Made by a program: the position numbers and the translations under genes
Notes under the pieces: generated by a model
Databases searched by the model: none
What the model saw: the letters and a program-made list of their open reading frames with translations, nothing else
What the model was told of the DNA's origin: nothing
Source: Firmicutes bacterium UBA993
GTDB taxonomy: Bacteria; Bacillota; Dethiobacteria; DTU022
Assembly: GCA_002292015.1 (NCBI GenBank)
Contig: DBBD01000129.1
Location: 1-6,941, forward strand
Reading direction: 5' to 3'
DNA: 6,941 nucleotides
In this document: in pieces, positions 1 through 6,117 of the stretch
Position numbering within the stretch: the first letter of the stretch is position 1
Layout of the letters: each line of letters starts with the position of its first letter

Positions 1-368
1 TCGCTGTAAGTGACCGTTAAATTTGAAAACCAGGCAGTTACCGGCAGAGCCTGGCTGATCTGTCTGAAAAAAGCGCTCCACTGCGGGACCGTGCCCATAA
101 CGGCAGTTAACAGCTGTTCCGAAGCTCTAACGGCAAGATGCAGCTCGCCGTACTCTGCTAATGCGGCAGCCTCTAATTCAACAAGCTCGCGCTCCTGGCG
201 CAGCGCATCCAGATTCTCCCCCAGGAGATAGTTATTAACCAGGAAAAAGACATTAAGAACAGCAATAAGAATAAGAAACAGGGCGATCAGAAGCTGAATC
301 CGGTTCTTCTTTTCTCTCTCCAGAAGATTCTGTTTAATTTCGGGAGGAAGTAGGCTTATTCTCTCCAC
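1..368 (-). CDS. pilN: PilN, type IV pilus alignment-complex membrane protein (partial, C-terminus outside window)
   Basis: The first 122 codons of PilN, a bitopic inner-membrane protein. In the family its short cytoplasmic N-terminus binds PilM and its periplasmic part pairs with PilO. The visible protein begins MERISLLPPE, matching the conserved INLLP-type PilM-binding motif. One membrane segment follows at about residues 24-48 (QLLIALFLILIAVLNVFF core), then a charged, heptad-like helix (about 50-90), then PQWSAFF and QALP at the start of the globular fold. The start is GTG at 368-366, two bases after the pilM stop, with GGAGG seven bases upstream; it overlaps no other gene. The reading frame stays open to the window edge, so the gene is cut by the window rather than broken. 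Family assignment rests on motif, topology and its place directly after pilM. Confidence 0.88.
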   Translation of the reverse strand, partial: MERISLLPPEIKQNLLEREKKNRIQLLIALFLILIAVLNVFFLVNNYLLGENLDALRQERELVELEAAALAEYGELHLAVRASEQLLTAVMGTVPQWSAFFRQISQALPVTAWFSNLTVTYS

Positions 369-381
369 TGTTATCCCTCCA
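369..381 (-). promoter_or_regulatory. Ribosome binding site of pilN, inside the pilM 3' end
   Basis: On the minus strand GGAGGG overlaps the last pilM codons and stop, seven bases before GTG. It fixes the pilN start at 368 and suggests translational coupling between pilM and pilN. Confidence 0.75.
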
Positions 382-1390
382 GACCCCTGATAGCCAGGCC
401 GGTGCTGATTGTATAATCTATGGCTGCCAGTGGCGATTTAGCTAGCTTTCGGGCGACTGCCGGGTAGGCTTTCAATGGATTAAACTGGCGCACCGGCAAA
501 TCAAGGTAGTGGTCCAGCATCCCTTCTATTCCAGCCAGGCGGGCGCCAATACCGCTTAACAGGATGCCTTCGACTTTTGAAGATCCTGATAAATCCTGAT
601 AGTAGGCAATCGAAGATCGGATCTCGGCAGCAAGGCTGTTCACCCAGTTAATTTTAATTGCGTCAGCGCCTTCATGACGAAATTCGCCGGTTTTAAAGAC
701 GTCTTCAACACTACAGCCGAGGCTTTCGGCCAGATCAACGAATTTGATCAGCCCCAAGCGAGCGAGACGCGGTTTGCCTTTATCGGAAATTAAAATTCCA
801 TTTAACCCGTTTGCCACGTTAACCATAGCGATGGTCATCGCCAGGGCCCTGGCCGGCAGTAAACGGATAGCCGCCATACTGGCCACATCAATATCGACGG
901 GTTCAAGCCCGGCAACTTGCAAAGCCAGTATAAACTTTTCAAGCATATCCCGACGGGCGGCAACCAGCAAGACCTCCCACAGCTTTTCAGTCTCATTCTG
1001 CCCTTCAATCTCCCCTAAAACCAGGAAATCCAAAACGACGCTTTCCAGCGGTATGGGCAGATACTCCTGGGCCTGGAAGCGAATAATGTTTTTTAATTTG
1101 TCTAACGGGACTCCCGGCACCGTGATATGACGCACTAGGACTCCCTGATTTGAAACGCCCAGTAATACTTTGCGGGCCCTAAAACCAGCCCTGCTCCAGC
1201 TATTTTTAAGGGCCAGCCCCACCTGTTCAGGATCAACAATCATTCCTTCGCGCACCGATCCTGCAGGCAAAGGAATGAAGCCGAGATTAACCAGCTCAGG
1301 AGAGGTTGCCTTGCCGGCCATTTCGACGGCATGAGCAATCCCGGAATCAATTTCCAGCCCAACTACTTGCTTATTGCCAATAATAGGCAT
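371..1390 (-). CDS. pilM: PilM, actin-like cytoplasmic component of the pilus alignment complex
   Basis: A 339-residue protein of the PilM/FtsA actin-like family. It sits on the cytoplasmic face of the membrane and holds the PilN N-terminus, coupling the assembly ATPases to the PilN-PilO frame. Family signs are the N-terminal VVGLEID...AHAVEM strand (9-24), FQAQEYLPIP (105-114), LEPVDIDVASMAAIRL (162-177), ILLSGIGARLAGIEGML (276-292) and the C-terminal TISTGLAIRG (327-336). The open frame extends upstream to 1450, but those 20 residues are unlike PilM and overlap pilC. The ATG at 1390 leaves a 16-nt gap and has AGGAG ten bases before it, so I use it. Oddities: the usual phosphate-1 motif DIGSS reads EIDSG, and the phosphate-2 aspartate position (normally VDIG) reads VNVA at 190-193, so nucleotide binding may be weakened. 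Confidence 0.93.
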   Translation of the reverse strand: MPIIGNKQVVGLEIDSGIAHAVEMAGKATSPELVNLGFIPLPAGSVREGMIVDPEQVGLALKNSWSRAGFRARKVLLGVSNQGVLVRHITVPGVPLDKLKNIIRFQAQEYLPIPLESVVLDFLVLGEIEGQNETEKLWEVLLVAARRDMLEKFILALQVAGLEPVDIDVASMAAIRLLPARALAMTIAMVNVANGLNGILISDKGKPRLARLGLIKFVDLAESLGCSVEDVFKTGEFRHEGADAIKINWVNSLAAEIRSSIAYYQDLSGSSKVEGILLSGIGARLAGIEGMLDHYLDLPVRQFNPLKAYPAVARKLAKSPLAAIDYTISTGLAIRGLEG

Positions 1391-1400
1391 CCGGTTACAA

Positions 1401-1405
1401 CTCCT
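1401..1405 (-). promoter_or_regulatory. Ribosome binding site deciding the pilM start
   Basis: AGGAG on the minus strand lies ten bases before the ATG at 1390 and just after the pilC stop. It supports the internal start over the upstream ATG at 1450, which lies within pilC coding sequence. Confidence 0.6.
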
Positions 1406-1406
1406 T

Positions 1407-2609
1407 TTATAGTTGCGTGATAACAGTGAAGATTGGCAGATAAAGGGCAATCAGCATACCACCGACTAAGACTCCGACCACAATCAGCATCAACGGCTCG
1501 ATCAGGGCAGTTAAGCCTTTGGTCATGGTGGCTACTTCTTCTTCGTAAAACTCGGCCACTTTATCCATCATGCCGGGGATATCACCAGTCTCTTCGCCGA
1601 CGGAAATCATGTGCGTTACCATCGGTGGAAAGATCCCACTTTCGGCGAGAGGCTGTGAGACATTGCTGCCTTCTTGGATCTTTTCGCCCGCCAGCTTGGT
1701 CGCATCGATCACCAAAGAATTGCCGGTGGATTTCCCCGCAGAGTCCAAAGCCTGAACAACCGGAATCCCGGTAGCCATCATCGTGGAAAAGGTGCGGGAA
1801 AAACTGGCAATAACCGCTTTCTGCACTAACTGTCCGACGATCGGCAGTTTGAATTTGAGCCGATCGATCCTTCTTTTCCCGTCACTGCTTTTGGCGTACG
1901 ATTGAAAAAGCAAGCTGAGTAAAACAAAGAACGGAATAATAACAAACCAGTACGTTTGTAAGGCTTCCGAAGCGGCGATAATTATTCTGGTCGGTAGGGG
2001 CAAATTTGCACCCGGTGGAAAAAATCCCACAAAGATTGGGACCAGGAAAAAAAGCATCGCAAAAAGAATGACAATCGCAAAAACAAAAACCACCAGCGGG
2101 TAAAAGGAGGCCGATTTAATGCTGTCACGCAATTCCTTCTCCTTTTGAAACTGGTGAGAAAGCCGGTTTAGAGTAATTTCCAGTGTGCCTCCCGCTTCAC
2201 CGGCGCTGATCATATTTACATAAAGCTCGGAAAAAATCGCCGGGTGGGCTTTAAGGGCTTCGCTGAAACTTGTTCCGCTTTCTACGCTGCGTGCGATATC
2301 GCCCAGAGCAGACCCTAAACTTCGATTAACTACCTGCGCGCTGAGGGTAAAGAGGGCCCGCGTCAGGGGAATGCCGGAATTAATCATCGCGGCCAGCTGA
2401 CGGCTAAAAAGGCTTAAGTCGCCCAGTTTTACCTTTCCGGCAAAGCTAATTGATCCACCGAACGAGGATTGCTTGACCTCTTTAACTTCCATGACCATCA
2501 GGCCCATGGATCGCAGCCGTTCGATCACGTTATTTTGATCTTCAGCATCCAGTTTTCCGGATACTGTCTCACCGGAGCCTTTAATAGCTTCGTAGTAAAA
2601 TGAACCCAT
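1407..2609 (-). CDS. pilC: PilC, type IV pilus inner-membrane platform protein (GspF family)
   Basis: A 400-residue polytopic membrane protein of the GspF/PilC family, the usual length. It forms the rotor-like platform on which PilB or PilT act to add or remove pilin subunits. The N-terminus (5-43) has the family's small domain with YEA and LRSMGL. Two GspF repeats follow: the first starts near FSRQLAAMINSGIPLTRAL (68-86), the second near FSRTFSTMMATGIPVVQAL (270-288). Each carries the Glu-Gly signature (SAGEAGGTLE, SVGEETGDIP). Membrane segments are seen at about 171-196, 220-235 and 372-395. The ATG follows GGGGAG by about nine bases and lies 20 nt after the pilT stop. No truncation or odd residue was noticed. 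Confidence 0.96.
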   Translation of the reverse strand: MGSFYYEAIKGSGETVSGKLDAEDQNNVIERLRSMGLMVMEVKEVKQSSFGGSISFAGKVKLGDLSLFSRQLAAMINSGIPLTRALFTLSAQVVNRSLGSALGDIARSVESGTSFSEALKAHPAIFSELYVNMISAGEAGGTLEITLNRLSHQFQKEKELRDSIKSASFYPLVVFVFAIVILFAMLFFLVPIFVGFFPPGANLPLPTRIIIAASEALQTYWFVIIPFFVLLSLLFQSYAKSSDGKRRIDRLKFKLPIVGQLVQKAVIASFSRTFSTMMATGIPVVQALDSAGKSTGNSLVIDATKLAGEKIQEGSNVSQPLAESGIFPPMVTHMISVGEETGDIPGMMDKVAEFYEEEVATMTKGLTALIEPLMLIVVGVLVGGMLIALYLPIFTVITQL

Positions 2610-2629
2610 ATACTTTGTCTCCCCGGGGG

Positions 2630-3751
2630 CTACTTATAGGTTAACCCTGAACCTAAGTTTTGTCTTTGTAAAAGTCTTTCCATTTCAGTTTTATCAATGC
2701 ATTTTTCAAGCGCCTCACTGCGAGAAATCCTGCCCATATCACAGAGGTCAGCCAGGGACTGATCCATTGTTCGCATTCCGGCAGCCTGGCTGGCCTGCAT
2801 TACCGAATACAGCTGATGTTCCTTCCCCTCGCGAACCATGGTGCGCACTGCGTTGGTTGCTTTAAGAAACTCCATGGCCAGGACTCGGCCATCTCCATTT
2901 ATGGTGGGTATTAACTGCTGCGACAAGACCGCCTGCAGTGATCCTGTGAGCTGCTGGCGGATCTGATCGCGCTGATGCTCGGTAAAAACATCGACAATCC
3001 GGTTGATAGTAAGCGGCGCGGTCTGGGTATGAAGAGTTGAGAAAACAAGGTGCCCAGTTTCAGCGGCGGTGAGGGCAATACGGATGCTTTCTAAATCGCG
3101 CATCTCGCCGATTAGGATTACATCCGGGTCGTGGCGCAAGACATGCCTCAAAGCATTGGCAAAAGAGCGGGTGTCGATACCGACCTCCCGCTGTTTGACA
3201 GACGATTTTTTGTGGGAATGCAAAAATTCGATCGGGTCCTCAACAGTAACAATGTTCAAGCTGCGTTCACGGTTGATAATATCAATCATTGCCGCCAGGG
3301 TGGTCGTTTTACCGCTGCCGGTAGGGCCGGTGACCAATACGAGACCCCTTGGCAAAAAGCAAAGATCCCGGACCCCGGGCAACACGCCTAGTTTTTCAAG
3401 GTTGGGAATCTTATAGGGTACAATACGCAGGGCTATGGCCGGAGTGCCGCGCTGAAGCATCACGTTACCCCTGAAACGGGCTAATTGCGGAACGGAGTAC
3501 GAAAAGTCAAGTTCTAAGTTTTCCTTAAGCATCTCAGCTTGGTGCGGCTCTATAATCTGGAGCAGAAGATTTTGCACATTAACCGGGCTTAAAACCGGGT
3601 AATCCAGCTTGACTATATCCCGGTTAATGCGAAACATGGGCCTGTCCATCGGAACAATATGCACGTCGGAGGCATTACGCTTTGCAGCCATGGTTAGCAT
3701 CTGATCCATAGTTACCGGATAACTATTGGTATTTTCCATAGTTGTAATCAT
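2630..3751 (-). CDS. pilT: PilT, type IV pilus retraction ATPase
   Basis: A 373-residue hexameric secretion ATPase of the PilT branch; it powers pilus disassembly from the cytoplasmic side of PilC. Walker A is GPTGSGKT at 142-149, the Asp box VTVEDPIEF at 168-176, Walker B VILIGEMRD at 211-219 with catalytic E216, and the His box ETGHLVFSTLHT at 231-242. The PilT-specific AIRNLIRE element is present as AVRTMVREGK (301-310), followed by HQLYSVMQ and GMRTMDQSLADL. The short N-terminal PAS-like domain without the long PilB N1 region also argues for PilT rather than PilB. The start is uncertain: ATG at 3751 has GGAT and GGAG very close upstream, while ATG at 3739 has GGAG about 13 bases upstream; the difference is four residues. 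It lies 40 nt after the secretin-like gene, with no pilB beside it. Confidence 0.96.
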   Translation of the reverse strand: MITTMENTNSYPVTMDQMLTMAAKRNASDVHIVPMDRPMFRINRDIVKLDYPVLSPVNVQNLLLQIIEPHQAEMLKENLELDFSYSVPQLARFRGNVMLQRGTPAIALRIVPYKIPNLEKLGVLPGVRDLCFLPRGLVLVTGPTGSGKTTTLAAMIDIINRERSLNIVTVEDPIEFLHSHKKSSVKQREVGIDTRSFANALRHVLRHDPDVILIGEMRDLESIRIALTAAETGHLVFSTLHTQTAPLTINRIVDVFTEHQRDQIRQQLTGSLQAVLSQQLIPTINGDGRVLAMEFLKATNAVRTMVREGKEHQLYSVMQASQAAGMRTMDQSLADLCDMGRISRSEALEKCIDKTEMERLLQRQNLGSGLTYK

Positions 3752-3791
3752 TCTCCATCCGGATAGCGTTGCTGGTGTTCAGTAAATCGGG

Positions 3792-5210
3792 CTAATTCTC
3801 CTCGCTGCCGGTTCTGATAAAAACTGCCTCCAGCATGCGGTCTTTGTAGAGGCGAAAAGAATATGTCTTACTGGTCGATATTTCGGCCCCGGCTTCGATC
3901 CAGCGCACAAAGTCGAAACCCTCTGCCGGCGCTGCCGTTATCGATACCGTTGAGCCGCTGCTATAAGAGCCGGCGCCGCTTAAAGTAGCCGCTTCCCGGG
4001 GCACAGCGCTTAAAGAGAGGTAATATGAGGTGGTGATCACCGGTATCTGCTGCGTGTTGGGCATCCACTGCGCTTCATTAATAGTTTCCGTATCAGCTAA
4101 ACCCGGGAATGAGAGAGGTGAATCAGGCGCGGCATTAATAGCCTCAATCATCTTGCTTACCAGTTCAATATTTGAAGGAGTTCCTTCAGCTATTAAGTAG
4201 CGAACCTGCTCATTTTGATCACCGGTAAAATTACGGGTTATTTTCATCTTAATGTCGTAAGGTTTAATGATCGGGTCTTCCCAATCCATAAAGATGCTGG
4301 GCACTGGATCGGGGTGATCCCAGAAAAGCCAATCTGCATCGGTGCGCCCATCGCGGAACCCGTCAAGCAAAATACTGAGCAGATCGATTAATGCTTCAAG
4401 CTCTTCATCCGCCCGGGGTCCGCCGGCAACGGCTACAGGCATCCTGATTTTGCGCAGCCCGCCCACGGCAAAATCGGCATTTTCCATAACATCCAGGGCA
4501 TTAATTACCTCCCGGGCCTTACCGAGGGTCATCGGGGTTCCCTGAAGCCACAGTGCCTGTTGGTTCGAATCCACGGTCAGGCTGCGGGCCTCTACGCCAA
4601 GCTGAGACAGGTAATCTTGCATGGATGAGGCAGATACATAAAACAGCCCGTAACGGGTAAGCATCAGCCTTTCGGTGAAATCGGCAAAAAGCCTTTCGCG
4701 TTGAGCAACCACGTAATTACGACCAACCACAAGATAATCAAAACCCTGGTTTTGCAAGATCAGTTCAAGTGTAGTGACCGGCGATAAAGCCTCTGACTTG
4801 AAAGTAATCCGAACCGGTTCCTCCAGATAAATAATGTTTACCCCTATTTTATATGCAAGAAGAGAAAGGACATCCAATATGTTGGCGTCGCGGACATCAA
4901 TAGAGACCGCCGAAACCCTGCCCTGGCCGGGACGCGGAGCTGCCGGCACCTGCTCTAATGCATCAGCCCAGAGTTGTTCAGCCAATACTGCTGTTTGTGG
5001 ATCACCTAATCCGGAAAGGTTAACGCCACCACCACCGGAAATTGAATCTAAAACCGGTTGTTCACCAGTAATCTCTGAGATCCTGCCCTCAGCGCCGGAC
5101 CCGAAGCTGCAGTGCAGGGTAATTACAGTGGCCAACAATAGAGCAAGGGATAAACCAAGAAAAGGTTTTCCGATTGCGTGACCAGCAGTCTTTCTGCGTT
5201 TTCTTCTCAT
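3792..5210 (-). CDS. Secretin N-domain (PilQ-like) protein lacking the barrel, with C-terminal InlB B-repeat-like domain
   Basis: A 472-residue exported or membrane-anchored protein. A basic N-terminus (RRKRRK) precedes a hydrophobic stretch at about 17-33 with a possible cleavage site near GSGA (37-40). Residues 101-168 resemble the secretin N0/STN domain: SIDVRDANILDVLSLLA, GVNIIY, then TTLELILQNQGFDYLVVGRNYVV. Residues about 185-245 look like an N1 domain (FYVSASSMQDYLSQL, VINALD). A weaker N1-like segment is at 330-360 (VRYLIAEGTPSNIELVSKMIEAI). I find no secretin barrel and no VPxLGDIPxxGxLF motif. Instead residues 396-466 match an InlB B-repeat pattern: GSYSSGSTVSITAAPAEGF, FVRW, then YSF and LEAVF. 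The ATG abuts the preceding stop (TAAATG) with GGAGG eight bases upstream, so it is coupled to the PilP-like gene. The inferred role is an envelope partner of the PilP-like protein, perhaps a wall-contact ring or collar. Confidence 0.8.
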   Translation of the reverse strand: MRRKRRKTAGHAIGKPFLGLSLALLLATVITLHCSFGSGAEGRISEITGEQPVLDSISGGGGVNLSGLGDPQTAVLAEQLWADALEQVPAAPRPGQGRVSAVSIDVRDANILDVLSLLAYKIGVNIIYLEEPVRITFKSEALSPVTTLELILQNQGFDYLVVGRNYVVAQRERLFADFTERLMLTRYGLFYVSASSMQDYLSQLGVEARSLTVDSNQQALWLQGTPMTLGKAREVINALDVMENADFAVGGLRKIRMPVAVAGGPRADEELEALIDLLSILLDGFRDGRTDADWLFWDHPDPVPSIFMDWEDPIIKPYDIKMKITRNFTGDQNEQVRYLIAEGTPSNIELVSKMIEAINAAPDSPLSFPGLADTETINEAQWMPNTQQIPVITTSYYLSLSAVPREAATLSGAGSYSSGSTVSITAAPAEGFDFVRWIEAGAEISTSKTYSFRLYKDRMLEAVFIRTGSEEN

Positions 5211-5834
5211 TTAACTGCCCTCCTGGACCTCGTCTCCCACACCTACATCAAGTGTTCTGGTCAGCGGGGGTTGATCAAGGAATAAGCTGATTTCCTGGTG
5301 ATAGGACCGCAGGATTACCGTTTCCCTTTTTATATCGAGAACCGCCCAAAGGTCATCGACATAATCTCCAACTTTAACTATAAAAGAACTGCCTCCTGAT
5401 TCGATAATAGCCATCGGGCCGCCTGATCCTCCAATAGCCACTCCCCTAAGCCTGATTGGTTCGTTAAAAGGATCGAAGTACGGGTTAACGGGTACCCAGG
5501 AACCATCTTCCATTGTTCCGTCATTTCGCCGCTGTTGCGGCAAGACTTCAGCAAGATCTACGGTACCGGCAGCCGGATTACTGCCCTCATCACCCGGAAT
5601 TTTCGTCACAGCCCGGAGATCGTCGCCTGTTTTTGAACCGTTTAAGATAATGATCAAAACTCCGGTGACAAAAAGAGCCAGAACACAGCCGGCAATCAAC
5701 TGTAACTGTTTATCATGTTTAAGATGTTGAATAAAGAGGCCGGCCTGTTCTGAAAGCATGTTGAGAAAGTGATTTAAGCTATTTTTTTTTGGTTGGTTCT
5801 TGTTTCCGGTTTTTTTTGTTTCTTTACTTTGCAT
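5211..5834 (-). CDS. Single-span PilP/GspC-like pilus assembly protein
   Basis: A 207-residue bitopic protein and the first gene of the operon. It has a lysine- and asparagine-rich cytoplasmic tail (1-43), one membrane helix at about 44-64 (LQLIAGCVLALFVTGVLIII core), a linker rich in Asp, Gly and Pro, and a C-terminal beta-rich domain at about 120-187. That domain (NPYFDPFNEP, LRGVAIGG, MAIIESGGSSFIVKVGDYV, VLDIKRETVILRSY, ISLFL) has the pattern of the PilP/GspC homology region, which in diderms binds secretin N0 and links it to PilN-PilO. The next gene encodes a secretin N0-like domain, which supports that pairing. PilP is normally a lipoprotein; a membrane helix here is more like GspC. ATG has GGAG nine bases upstream within a possible hairpin. 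Two A-runs of 8 and 9 lie within the first 20 codons. Family call is by pattern only. Confidence 0.72.
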   Translation of the reverse strand: MQSKETKKTGNKNQPKKNSLNHFLNMLSEQAGLFIQHLKHDKQLQLIAGCVLALFVTGVLIIILNGSKTGDDLRAVTKIPGDEGSNPAAGTVDLAEVLPQQRRNDGTMEDGSWVPVNPYFDPFNEPIRLRGVAIGGSGGPMAIIESGGSSFIVKVGDYVDDLWAVLDIKRETVILRSYHQEISLFLDQPPLTRTLDVGVGDEVQEGS

Positions 5835-5836
5835 CT

Positions 5837-5859
5837 ATCACCACTCCGTGTAAAGTGAT
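5837..5859 (-). promoter_or_regulatory. Shine-Dalgarno site of the first pilus gene inside a small hairpin
   Basis: GGAG (5847-5844) lies nine bases before ATG. ATCACT (5859-5854) can pair with AGTGGT (5845-5840) as six pairs including one T-G, with an eight-base loop holding the GG of the site; an alternative ATCAC/GTGAT stem of five pairs covers the same site. This could limit translation of the first gene. Stability was judged by eye only. Confidence 0.45.
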
Positions 5860-5879
5860 TCAATCGATACATTCAGTCC

Positions 5880-5935
5880 AGCCTGACGAACCTGCAAAAG
5901 CGTTTCTGCAAACAAATGCAACTAAGTAAGAAAAC
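5880..5935 (-). promoter_or_regulatory. Expression platform of the riboswitch, with anti-aptamer segment
   Basis: The RNA segment UCGUCAGGCU (5889-5880) is a perfect complement of AGCCUGACGA at the 5' edge of the aptamer (6035-6026). CGCUUU (5902-5897) complements AAAGCG (6024-6019) just inside it. Together they give 16 possible pairs across a loop, which would break P1 and the first core strand. A local stem TGCAGAA/TTTTGCA (5910-5893) and a weak GCGTTTTCT/AGAAACGC stem followed by four T are alternatives. No convincing strong terminator is visible. Confidence 0.5.
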
Positions 5936-6034
5936 GCCTGTTACGGCAACCTGGCAATCATACCCATCAAGCGGGCTGCAGACCCAAGGCTTTGCGTCAC
6001 GACCTTTCGGCAGTTTTGCGCTTTGTCGTCAGGC
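5936..6034 (-). ncRNA. Cyclic di-GMP-I (GEMM) riboswitch aptamer
   Basis: The minus-strand RNA matches the class I c-di-GMP aptamer in order. P1 is GCCUG (6034-6030) with CAGGC (5940-5936). Then come GCGCAAAAC, a hairpin with a CCGAAAGG tip (GAAA tetraloop at 6008-6005), the hallmark GACGCAAAGCC (5998-5988), and a second arm. The arm base pairs CUUGG (5988-5984) with CCAGG (5954-5950), its tip is CCC/GGG (5975-5973 with 5965-5963), and UAUGAUUGCC leads into AGGUUGCC, the conserved 3' core strand. In this class the GAAA loop docks on the second arm and c-di-GMP sits at the junction. It lies about 20 nt after the likely transcription start and about 100 nt before the first pilus gene, so it should make the operon respond to c-di-GMP. 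Whether it turns the operon on or off cannot be read by eye. Confidence 0.93.
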
Positions 6035-6059
6035 TTTAAACATATTCTAGTAATTTTAC

Positions 6060-6087
6060 ATTATACCATATTTTGTGACATTGGCAA
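6060..6087 (-). promoter_or_regulatory. Sigma-A-type promoter of the pilus operon with extended -10
   Basis: TTGCCA (6087-6082) is five of six to the -35 consensus, followed by a 16-bp spacer and a perfect TATAAT (6065-6060). TGG just before the hexamer makes an extended -10. Transcription would begin near 6053, about 20 bases before the aptamer, as expected for a riboswitch leader. Confidence 0.85.
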
Positions 6088-6117
6088 GCAATATTTCAAA
6101 TATATGAAAATATTGCT
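6087..6117 (-). repeat. AT-rich inverted repeat abutting the -35 box
   Basis: AGCAATATTT (6087-6096) and AAATATTGCT (6108-6117) are perfect 10-bp inverted arms; allowing one bulged A the arms extend to 12 bp around AATATA. It overlaps the first base of the -35 hexamer. There is no T-run after it on the minus strand, so it is a poor terminator for yqeG and a better candidate for a regulator binding site. The regulator is unknown. Confidence 0.55.

Noticed and set aside
744..1130. Plus-strand open frame of 128 codons opposite pilM
   Set aside because: It is antisense to a well-supported pilM, low in complexity and resembles no family.
1391..1450. Upstream extension of pilM to the ATG at 1450
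   Set aside because: The extra 20 residues overlap the end of pilC, lack PilM similarity, and the ATG at 1390 has its own ribosome binding site.
1433..1774. Plus-strand open frames opposite pilC
   Set aside because: Arg/Ser/Pro-rich shadows of a conserved GspF-family gene.
3069..3416. Plus-strand open frames opposite pilT
   Set aside because: They lie opposite the Walker region of pilT, whose conservation explains them.
2630..3751. PilB (extension ATPase) as an alternative for the pilT call
   Set aside because: The length of 373, the absence of the N1 domain and zinc-binding cysteines, and the AVRTMVREGK element favour PilT.
5893..5910. Stem TGCAGAA/TTTTGCA as an intrinsic terminator
   Set aside because: It is followed by GGTTCG rather than a T-run. 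The overlapping GCGTTTTCT/AGAAACGC stem has only four T after it and is weak; noted as an alternative structure only.
6087..6117. AT-rich inverted repeat as the yqeG terminator
   Set aside because: It is followed by GCC on the minus strand, not a T-run, and it lies 106 bp beyond the yqeG stop.
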